A stretch of 13,366 bases of DNA. It comes from an uncultured Collinsella sp. GTDB taxonomy: Bacteria; Actinomycetota; Coriobacteriia; Coriobacteriales; Coriobacteriaceae. Within the stretch, counting starts at the first letter, position 1; each line of letters starts with the position of its first letter. The translations under genes and the position numbers were made by a program. Positions 1-5,237 of the stretch are shown here, piece after piece. The stretch lies in contig USFU01000031.1 of assembly GCA_900554135.1 (NCBI GenBank), forward strand, positions 1-13,366. Direction: 5' to 3'. The notes beneath the pieces are model-generated. The model made no database searches, was not told the origin of the DNA, and saw only the letters and a list, made by a program, of their open reading frames with translations.

Positions 1-821
1 AGGTCACGATGGTGGGAACGGTCGAGCCGTGAGTTATTCAGGTTGTACGTCGAGAGTGCGTCGATGGCAGCCATGAGCCGCTCCTCATGCGCCTCATCGG
101 GCGGAAGGGGAAGCGTGGGCTCGGAGGTCTTGCGACGCGCAGGCGGCAGGTCCGACGGCGCCGGCGCGGGTACAAGGTCTCGTGCTGCGCGGCGCAGCTC
201 GATGAGGGCGTTGTCGAATGCGACGGTTTTAGAGTCGAGAAGTAGCTTGGGGTCGAGTCCGTGGAATACGGCGTAGTCCTGCAGCCACACGCGTGCGAAC
301 CGATCGATGCCGGGTTCAAAGGCGCGATAGGCATCCCAAAAGGCCTTGATCTTGCTAAAGCCATCGAGCGGGTCATCAACGCCAATGCCGCAGATCAATT
401 CGTAAAGATAAAGAAAAGCAAACGAGGTCGATGTCTCCTCGATATTGCCGCGGCGCACTTGGGCACGCCAGGTAAAGTAGCCGCGCAACTGTCGATCGCT
501 CATGGCATTGTAGGTGGGAAAGTACGACTTAAAGGTGCCGTTGTAGGGGCAATCGTCCTCGAAGTCGGCCATCAGCAGGCCTTGACGGTAAAAGAGCTCC
601 GCCTCCGATAGCCAACGCCCAGCGCCGCCTTTGGGATCATCTTGCCAGCGTGATATCTCGCGCATCTTGCGGTACTGGTCGGGGAGGAAGTTCTGCATCT
701 GACGACCGGTCTTGAGAATCGGCTCGTCGGCATAGATTTCGTTTGAGAAGCGGGCGGACTGATGGGTCCGGGCCTCGGCCATAATGCGCTCGATGAGCAT
801 CTTGACGTCCTGGTCGGCCAC
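1..821 (-). CDS. TerB N-terminal (TerB_N) domain protein, partial (3' end outside window)
   Basis: An uninterrupted minus-strand frame runs from a GTG at 821 off the left edge, giving 273 codons. The GTG is chosen because an AGGAGAGGAG ribosome site sits about 4-7 nt upstream and an extended -10 promoter lies just beyond it. The first internal ATG (codon 8) has no such site. The segment reading YFTWRAQVRRG, then EETSTSFAFLYLYELI, is characteristic of TerB_N, a domain found in bacterial proteins that often also carry a C-terminal TerB-like region; their biochemical role is poorly defined. No signal peptide or membrane segment is visible, so it is probably cytoplasmic. After the domain comes a Pro/Ala-rich linker (about residues 217-240, APAPSDLPPARR) leading into sequence cut by the edge. 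The missing C-terminus prevents a firmer assignment. Family call fairly sure; function unknown. Confidence 0.75.
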   Translation of the reverse strand, partial: MADQDVKMLIERIMAEARTHQSARFSNEIYADEPILKTGRQMQNFLPDQYRKMREISRWQDDPKGGAGRWLSEAELFYRQGLLMADFEDDCPYNGTFKSYFPTYNAMSDRQLRGYFTWRAQVRRGNIEETSTSFAFLYLYELICGIGVDDPLDGFSKIKAFWDAYRAFEPGIDRFARVWLQDYAVFHGLDPKLLLDSKTVAFDNALIELRRAARDLVPAPAPSDLPPARRKTSEPTLPLPPDEAHEERLMAAIDALSTYNLNNSRLDRSHHRD

Positions 822-858
822 CGCTTCTCCTCTCCTAACGCAGCTTCGGTGACCTCAT

Positions 859-867
859 ATCATAGCA
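859..867 (-). promoter_or_regulatory. Extended -10 promoter for the TerB_N gene
   Basis: On the minus strand the sequence reads TGC then TATGAT (hexamer at 864-859, TG at 867-866), a near-consensus extended -10 element. It would start transcription near 852, giving a leader of about 30 nt before the GTG at 821. No good -35 hexamer is seen at 17 bp, as is normal for extended -10 promoters. Confidence 0.5.
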
Positions 868-909
868 CAGCATCAAACAGATGTTCGAGATACCGCTGCG
901 TAGATAGAT

Positions 910-1626
910 TTAGAACAGGAGGGCGTAGATGACCGCCACGACGACGGAGGGAAGCATGTTGGCCGTGCGGAAGGTCTGAGGTCGAATAAGGTTAACGCCA
1001 ACACAGAAGATGAGCATGGAGCCCACAAGCGAAAGGCTGTCGAGGGCTGCGGTGGTCATGATGGGGGAGAGTGCGCCGGCAAAAAGCGTAATCGTGCCCT
1101 GGAATACGGCAACGGGCAGGGCCGAGAAGATGCAGCCGCGGCCAAGCGAGGCCGTCATGGTGCAGACGATGATGCAGTCCAGCGCGCCCTTCAGGGCAAG
1201 CGTGGACCAGTCGCCGAGCAGACCGTCCTGAATCGATCCTACGATGGCCATGGCGCCGATGCACACGGTGAGCGATGCCGAGACAAAGGCGTTGGTGAAC
1301 TCGTTGTCGCCTTCGCTGCCGGTTTTGCGCTTGAGCCATTCGCCGAGGTTCTCGATGGCGGCCTCCAGGTTGATGGCCTCGCCGATGAGCGAACCGAGGG
1401 CAAACGAGACGATAAGCATGGTGGTGCCGGTGGTCGCCAACGCCTCTCCATCGATAACGAGCATCTTTTGCATGGTGCCGCCTAGGCCGATAAACAGAAC
1501 ACACAACCCCGACGCCTTCATGAGCGTGTCTTGGATGCGGGGCGTAATGAAACGCCCACCCATGAGGCCCAGCAGACCGCCCGCAATCAAAAGCGCGACG
1601 TTGATGATCGTTCCTAAACCCGGCAT
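910..1626 (-). CDS. DUF554 family (YqgA-like) integral membrane protein
   Basis: The protein is 238 aa from the ATG at 1626, which has AGGAGGG 5 nt upstream; an in-frame ATG eight codons earlier lacks a ribosome site. It begins MPGLGTIINVALLIAGGLLG, a recognisable DUF554 N-terminus, followed by GGRFI and the Gly-rich LFIGLGGTMQKML segment. About seven hydrophobic helices alternate with short loops. One charged loop near residues 100-112 (LKRKTGSEGDNEF) lies between two halves of similar hydrophobicity. Family members are about 220-240 aa, so this is full length. Function is not established; a transport role is often assumed from its topology. It lies 88 bp upstream of the TerB_N gene on the same strand, but both have their own promoter-like elements. 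The family assignment is confident. Confidence 0.85.
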   Translation of the reverse strand: MPGLGTIINVALLIAGGLLGLMGGRFITPRIQDTLMKASGLCVLFIGLGGTMQKMLVIDGEALATTGTTMLIVSFALGSLIGEAINLEAAIENLGEWLKRKTGSEGDNEFTNAFVSASLTVCIGAMAIVGSIQDGLLGDWSTLALKGALDCIIVCTMTASLGRGCIFSALPVAVFQGTITLFAGALSPIMTTAALDSLSLVGSMLIFCVGVNLIRPQTFRTANMLPSVVVAVIYALLF

Positions 1627-1657
1627 GAACCCTCCTGTAATTGATGCCAACGCGGCA

Positions 1658-1666
1658 ATCGTAGCA
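1658..1666 (-). promoter_or_regulatory. Extended -10 promoter for the DUF554 gene
   Basis: The minus strand reads TGC followed by TACGAT (hexamer 1663-1658), an extended -10 element. It predicts a start near 1650 and a leader of about 25 nt ending in the AGGAGGG ribosome site. This suggests the DUF554 gene need not depend on read-through from the secreted-protein cluster upstream. Confidence 0.45.
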
Positions 1667-1715
1667 GAACGGGGAGGAGGGCGCTCAGTATCCGAGCCAA
1701 GCGGCGGTTAGCGGT

Positions 1716-3119
1716 CTAGGACAGGACGGGGCTAAAGTCGAAGCGCAGCGTCATGAGGTGCTGCGGGGATTCGATGGCTGCGGCAATGATGTCGGCATCT
1801 CGTGCACGATCGAACCCTTCAAGTTCCATTTGATAGGGGACGTCTTCTTGGATACCGATGCGACGAGGAACCAAAAGCTTGGTTCCGTCGAATTCTTCGG
1901 TTCGCGTTCCGTCTGCTGCAACGGAATAAAGGTGTAACTTGGCGGTCGTTGTGGCATCAAGTGCCGAGATAGCTTGGATATCGTTCGATGCGCTCCTTGC
2001 TCCCACTGCTGTAAGTGCCGTAGGCGCGACGACTTCACCCGAAGGCAAAAAGACGAACTCGACGGTATTGGGGAATGCGATGAGGATATTTTTGCGGCGG
2101 GGCGCATTGGCAGCGACTGGCTCAATGCTTGCGGCATCGACGGTTTCCGTGTGGTCGAGCGCGACCATCATGCAACAATTGCCTTCGTCGACATCTGGGG
2201 GAGCGGCAAATTCCAGGCCGTCTTTCGGTTGGGGATCGCCTAGTTCGGTGGCGGTGCCGTCTGGCTTCTCGAGAGGAGCCGTAGCGTTGCCTTCTGATGA
2301 TGCATCGTCTGCATCGTCAATATGTGTCGGTGCGTCTGCGACTTCGTCTTTGGGGGATTTGTCATTATCGCTCGATATAGGAGCAGCAATCCCGACGGAC
2401 CCCACTCCGTGCCATGTCATTTGGAGCAGCGCCGGATCGGCGAGAATGCGCTGCACGCCCGGCTCCTGGGTATCGATATTGATGGGGGCGGGTTCTGATC
2501 CGCGCGTGAGGTTAAGCGAGCCCTTCTGTCTGGTGCTTTGAGCTTCTTGGTCATCCGCGTCGCCAGCGTAGAACAGCAAAGGCGCATCTCCCGTTGCGAT
2601 GGCTTCGGTGTCCGCCTTGGTCAGTCGCAATGATGCCGTAAAGGAGATGATGGGCTGCGCGCCATCGACATTCGAGGGAACGCAGCCCAGGCATATACCC
2701 CCTCCTTCTTCTTCATACGCCGCGCTGTCGAAGACGACCTTCGCCCCGTTCGCCGAGTCATCGACCGAGTCAATATCGATGCGCAGCTCTAGGTCGCATG
2801 GGTCGCCATCGGCGTCGACTGCAGCCGATTTCCATGTGCAGATGGCATAACCTGTCTGGGGGCCGTTCTCCTTGTCCGACTGTTTGATATCCACGACTAT
2901 CGAGTCGACCGTATTGCGGTGAAGGCATCCCGAGGTTCGGACCGTGGCGTGTGCGAGCGAAAAACGTTGGCAGGCGACGATACCCGACGAATTCGCCACG
3001 GGGGTCAGAGCTTGCGGTAAGGAGTTTGCCGTGGCGGGCGTCGCCCAAGCGGCGAGAAGCATACCGCTCGCCAGTGCGCTGCAGAGCGCGGCAACGGGCA
3101 AAAGGTTTTTGGGTGCCAT
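1716..3119 (-). CDS. Secreted cysteine-containing protein of unknown function (467 aa)
   Basis: The ATG at 3119 has AGGAG 5-6 nt upstream. Residues 1-31 form a Sec signal peptide (MAPK, hydrophobic core LLPVAALCSALASGMLL, then cleavage-like ATPATA before Asn32). The mature protein has Cys at 50, 65, 94, 108, 143, 146, 315 and 316. The pairs GICLGC (142-146) and NCC (314-316) could form disulfides or bind metal. Residues 249-311 are an acidic, Pro/Asp/Glu-rich linker between an N-terminal beta-rich half (about 45-245) and a C-terminal one (about 345-467). The C-terminus ends in a beta strand (MTLRFDFSP) with no LPxTG, membrane segment or charged tail, so it is probably released or held by a partner. 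It is the last gene of the five-gene run, 39 bp after the 86-aa gene. I do not recognise a named family. Codon use resembles the neighbours. Confidence 0.8.
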   Translation of the reverse strand: MAPKNLLPVAALCSALASGMLLAAWATPATANSLPQALTPVANSSGIVACQRFSLAHATVRTSGCLHRNTVDSIVVDIKQSDKENGPQTGYAICTWKSAAVDADGDPCDLELRIDIDSVDDSANGAKVVFDSAAYEEEGGGICLGCVPSNVDGAQPIISFTASLRLTKADTEAIATGDAPLLFYAGDADDQEAQSTRQKGSLNLTRGSEPAPINIDTQEPGVQRILADPALLQMTWHGVGSVGIAAPISSDNDKSPKDEVADAPTHIDDADDASSEGNATAPLEKPDGTATELGDPQPKDGLEFAAPPDVDEGNCCMMVALDHTETVDAASIEPVAANAPRRKNILIAFPNTVEFVFLPSGEVVAPTALTAVGARSASNDIQAISALDATTTAKLHLYSVAADGTRTEEFDGTKLLVPRRIGIQEDVPYQMELEGFDRARDADIIAAAIESPQHLMTLRFDFSPVLS

Positions 3120-3158
3120 GGTTCTCCTATCTATTCCGCGTGCTCCGGTCGTGCTTGG

Positions 3159-3419
3159 CTATTGGTTGCGTTTGATGTGCAGGCCAAGACACGTCAGCCC
3201 TGCTCCCGCCGTGGCGACGCCTACCGCAATGAGCTGCCGGGTGTCGCTCGTCTGAGCGAGCGGCTCGTGACGACTGCCGCGATTAAGGCCCGAAAGGTCG
3301 ACGGTCACTTCTGTGGCCGCCTGCGCTTGCTCTTGTTGAGCAAAGGCCATGGCAGGTGCGGACGCCAAGATGCCGACGATGGCGGCCAGTGCGATTGCCT
3401 TAGGACGTGGCGTGCGCAC
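3159..3419 (-). CDS. Exported 86-aa mini-protein with sorting-signal-like C-terminus
   Basis: I place the start at the GTG at 3419, inside the last codons of the upstream gene (20-bp overlap), because it gives a textbook signal peptide: basic VRTPRPK, a hydrophobic core at about residues 8-22, and cleavage near AMA or AFA at 25-27. An ATG at 3509 in the same frame would add 30 polar residues and a 110-bp overlap, and is less likely. No strong ribosome site precedes the GTG, so translation is probably coupled to the upstream gene. The mature chain is only about 30 residues (including TEVTVDLSGL, a likely beta strand) before LAQTSD (54-59), a hydrophobic helix (63-81) and the tail HIKRNQ. That order matches a sortase signal, close to the LAxTG class E motif but with Ser for Gly. 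It could instead simply be a membrane-anchored peptide. Function unknown. Confidence 0.65.
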   Translation of the reverse strand: MRTPRPKAIALAAIVGILASAPAMAFAQQEQAQAATEVTVDLSGLNRGSRHEPLAQTSDTRQLIAVGVATAGAGLTCLGLHIKRNQ

Positions 3420-4002
3420 CGGGCTCGACCGTCCAGGTGATGCTTGCCACTTGATCTCCCGTACCGCCGGCGTGGTAGATGTCACGCGTGACGCGGGCGA
3501 CGTGGCCACTCACATTGAGCTTGATTTTGTCCGTTCCGTCGGCAATGCCCTGGTACCTCATGTCGAAGTTTGTGTCTTTGGAAAGATCGAGGCCCGTAGT
3601 CTGAGTCGCCGAGCTGGCATCCTTTTCTGCCTTATCGGGGCCAACCTTAAAATCGATGGAGTTCTGGGCCGAGCCCGTCTTTGCGTCTGCAACGATTGTC
3701 CAGTCGTTCTTGGCCGTGACCTTCATGTTAGTGACGTGGATGCCATATGCCGAGAGGTTGTCGATGGTAATCGTCTTGTCGGAGGGTCCTACAAGCGTTC
3801 CGTCGGCTTTGGCGGCAAAGGGGATGACCGTTGGCGCCTTAAACGAAACATTGCTAATGTCGGCCTTTACCGTCACATCGGTGGTTCCAACGCGCACTTC
3901 TGCCATGGCCGCCGTTGGCGCGGCGCCCATCGCAAGTGCGAGCGTAAGCCCTGCGCCCACGGCGAGTGCCCTGGCTCCGCTCAGGTTCCTGGGTGTGTTC
4001 AT
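3400..4002 (-). CDS. Secreted WxL-like beta-sandwich protein (200 aa)
   Basis: The ATG at 4002 has AAAGGA 6 nt upstream. A signal peptide spans residues 1-34 (RNLSGAR, then a long Ala/Leu/Gly core, ending AAMA before Glu35). The mature part is beta-rich, has no cysteine, and contains two Trp motifs: NDWTIVADA at 99-107 and SITWTVEPG at 187-195. Their placement, one mid-protein and one in the last strand, resembles the two Trp motifs of WxL-domain surface proteins of Firmicutes (typically GWTLTAS and LTWTLS). Leu is replaced by Ile and Val here, so I call it WxL-like rather than WxL. There is no sorting signal, so retention would need a partner such as the anchored protein encoded just upstream. 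The stop codon overlaps the next gene by 20 bp. Exact family uncertain; secretion is clear. Confidence 0.75.
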   Translation of the reverse strand: MNTPRNLSGARALAVGAGLTLALAMGAAPTAAMAEVRVGTTDVTVKADISNVSFKAPTVIPFAAKADGTLVGPSDKTITIDNLSAYGIHVTNMKVTAKNDWTIVADAKTGSAQNSIDFKVGPDKAEKDASSATQTTGLDLSKDTNFDMRYQGIADGTDKIKLNVSGHVARVTRDIYHAGGTGDQVASITWTVEPGAHATS

Positions 4003-4021
4003 AATCGATCCTTTCTGCTCG

Positions 4022-4040
4022 TCACGGACTGTTTCCGTGA
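4022..4040 (-). repeat. Intercistronic hairpin upstream of the 200-aa secreted protein gene
   Basis: TCACGGA (4022-4028) and TCCGTGA (4034-4040) form a perfect 7-bp stem with a 5-nt loop, ending about 10 nt before the AAAGGA ribosome site of the 4002 gene. There is no U-tract, so it is not an intrinsic terminator. It may be an mRNA stability or processing element that sets expression of the secreted protein separately from the genes upstream. Confidence 0.4.
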
Positions 4041-4058
4041 TGGTTGGACGAATGGGGA

Positions 4059-4074
4059 CAGGGTGCTGCCCCTG
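4059..4074 (-). repeat. Small intercistronic hairpin after the 169-aa gene
   Basis: CAGGG (4059-4063) and CCCTG (4070-4074) can pair around a 6-nt loop, 16 nt past the stop of the 169-aa gene. It is short and could occur by chance. With the hairpin at 4022-4040 it makes the only sizeable gap (87 bp) in this run of genes structured. Confidence 0.25.
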
Positions 4075-4089
4075 CGAGTGCGTCGGCCA

Positions 4090-4599
4090 CTAGACTTCTG
4101 CCTGGGCCACCCGCACTTTGACACGCGTCGGATTGCCGTGGGTGTCGTAGGTCTTGGCATCGAGTGCCTGAATCTCGATATAAGCCTCGCCTTCTTGGAT
4201 ATCGCCGGCGGGGCAGGTCTCAACCGTCTTGCCGGCCTCGACCACACCGGACTCATAGATGGTCTCGTCGTTTTGAATCACGCGGAAGCGCTGGGGAAAC
4301 TTGTTGTCTTGGACGTTTTGCACGTTGACGCGCAGCTTGCCGCCTTCCTGCAACTGTGCGACCGGCGCGACCGAGATCGTCATCATGTTGTCGCGGACGA
4401 TGGCGTCGAGCTCATCCTGGATTTCTTGGCGCGATTTCCCCTCTGCCGTCGTGACTGAGGCGCCCGCTTCGGGCACGGGCTGCGACTGCCAGGCGTATAG
4501 CCCTACGGCGATGAGGGCGCAGACGATAGCCAGGCAGACAACGACGAGTTTCTTGCGACGCCCCAGTCCTGCAAGGCGGGGCGGCTTCTTCGCACTCAT
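4090..4599 (-). CDS. Single-pass membrane-anchored extracytoplasmic protein (169 aa)
   Basis: The ATG at 4599 overlaps the stop of the upstream gene as ATGA, a sign of translational coupling. A basic N-terminus (KKPPRLAGLGRRKK) is followed by one hydrophobic helix at about 18-37, and the rest is predicted outside. Lacking a cleavage-like motif, it is probably an uncleaved N-terminal anchor. Residues 75-168 look like one Ig-like beta domain. The stretch NVQDNKFPQRFRVIQNDETI, then YESGVVEAGKTV and GEAYIEIQALD, resembles a small module common in surface operons of Firmicutes, where the pattern is N-x-N, 'YxSGxIxPG' and 'L..GtY.a.I.i.a'. Cys129 is the only extracytoplasmic cysteine. It is likely to act with the secreted proteins encoded next. 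Precise function unknown. Confidence 0.75.
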   Translation of the reverse strand: MSAKKPPRLAGLGRRKKLVVVCLAIVCALIAVGLYAWQSQPVPEAGASVTTAEGKSRQEIQDELDAIVRDNMMTISVAPVAQLQEGGKLRVNVQNVQDNKFPQRFRVIQNDETIYESGVVEAGKTVETCPAGDIQEGEAYIEIQALDAKTYDTHGNPTRVKVRVAQAEV

Positions 4600-4892
4600 G
4601 CGGCGTCCTTGGTGGTGTAGACACGTGCGAACGTGGACGGGTCCGCTCCAAAGAGCATGTGGAGCATCAGGCGGCGCGAGTAGATGAGCTCGTCGAAGTT
4701 GTGAGGGAGCTCGATGTTGTGGATGCGTGCGATGTGGTGGGCGAGCGCCGAGAACGACTCGGGGTCGCAGATAACATCGGTGGTGACGTGGTAGACCGCC
4801 GTATCGGGGAACGCCTCTTCGTCGAAAGGCAGGAGATAGGGATCGTCGTCGACCTCGATGGCGACGCCGTACTGGGGCCAGTAATATGCCAT
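4596..4892 (-). CDS. Small cytoplasmic protein of unknown function (98 aa), first gene of the surface cluster
   Basis: The ATG at 4892 has GGGAGG 4-5 nt upstream. The protein is acidic, has no signal peptide or membrane segment, and its stop overlaps the next start (ATGA), so it is co-translated with the membrane-anchored protein. It opens AYYWPQYGVAIEVDDDP, then FPDTAVYHVTTDVICDPESF and a helical C-terminal half. The 'WPxYxVAIEVD' strand is reminiscent of the core beta hairpin of Vsr/DUF559-like PD-(D/E)xK proteins, but I see no following catalytic Lys. A nuclease role is therefore unsupported and the resemblance may be only to the fold. Its presence at the head of a cluster of exported proteins is odd and may mean a regulatory or assembly role. 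Reality of the gene is well supported; function unknown. Confidence 0.7.
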   Translation of the reverse strand: MAYYWPQYGVAIEVDDDPYLLPFDEEAFPDTAVYHVTTDVICDPESFSALAHHIARIHNIELPHNFDELIYSRRLMLHMLFGADPSTFARVYTTKDAA

Positions 4893-4913
4893 GGGAACCT
4901 CCCTGCTTCGGGG

Positions 4914-4937
4914 GCCAAAACTTCCATTGGTTTTGGC
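4914..4937. promoter_or_regulatory. Perfect inverted repeat, candidate operator of the surface cluster
   Basis: GCCAAAAC (4914-4921) and GTTTTGGC (4930-4937) are exact inverted copies separated by 8 bp. Centre-to-centre spacing of 16 bp suits a dimeric helix-turn-helix regulator. The site ends 22 bp upstream of the ATG at 4892, just before its ribosome site. There is no U-tract, so a terminator is unlikely. An mRNA hairpin is an alternative. Confidence 0.45.
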
Positions 4938-4948
4938 TGTTGATGCCG

Positions 4949-4957
4949 ACCGTATCA
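4949..4957 (-). promoter_or_regulatory. Possible extended -10 promoter of the surface cluster
   Basis: The minus strand reads TGA followed by TACGGT (hexamer 4954-4949), a weak extended -10. It would start transcription near 4943, immediately upstream of the inverted repeat at 4914-4937, so a repressor bound there could block it. The hexamer is a weak match and the call is tentative. Confidence 0.25.
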
Positions 4958-4966
4958 GTCGCTACT

Positions 4967-5002
4967 TGACCAATTTCTGACCAAACGCTTGACGGATTGA
5001 CA
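4967..5002. repeat. TGAC repeat cluster (TGACCAA x2, TTGACG, TTGACA)
   Basis: TGACCAA occurs at 4967-4973 and again at 4978-4984, exactly 11 bp (about one helical turn) apart. They are followed by TTGACG (4989-4994) and TTGACA (4997-5002). On the minus strand the pair reads TTGGTCA-GAAA-TTGGTCA. TGGTC is the usual half-site of GntR/FadR-type regulators, including lactate regulators, but there it is normally inverted rather than direct. Confidence 0.35.
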
Positions 5003-5127
5003 TCTCCGCAGGTAAAAGATGGTAAAAATTACTTCAACTTTTTTGAGCGCCAATTGCGTGGTCGCTGGCGGTAAAGCGACATGTGTCAAAAGCATCGTCT
5101 GCCGAGGAAACCTTGCCGCTCGCCGAA

Positions 5128-5155
5128 TTGCACGAACGTAAAAATCGCCAATTAT
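5128..5155 (+). promoter_or_regulatory. Tentative promoter of the dehydrogenase/Etf operon
   Basis: TTGCAC (5128-5133) and AATTAT (5150-5155) are separated by 16 bp. Matches to consensus are 3/6 and 4/6, so this is only a candidate. A start near 5162 would give a leader of about 75 nt before the GTG at 5238, beginning at the GAGAC-G-GTCTC palindrome (5157-5167). Confidence 0.25.
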
Positions 5156-5237
5156 GGAGACGGTCTCGAACACGTCGACAAAACGATGCGGTAACATCTC
5201 CCTGCAAACACTGTAGTTAGCTAAAGGGGGAGTTCGC

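Larger units (their letters stand above)
4893..5237. other. 345-bp divergent intergenic region between the surface cluster and the dehydrogenase operon
   Basis: I find no credible gene here. AT content is visibly higher than in the flanking genes. It contains a perfect 8-bp inverted repeat (4914-4937), a cluster of four TGAC elements (4967-5002), a possible plus-strand promoter (5128-5155) and a small GAGAC-G-GTCTC palindrome (5157-5167). It must hold the promoters of both divergent operons. Confidence 0.7.

Noticed and set aside
3349..4458. 369-codon plus-strand frame across the surface cluster
   Set aside because: It crosses several minus-strand genes that have signal peptides, ribosome sites and coupled overlaps; it has none of these.
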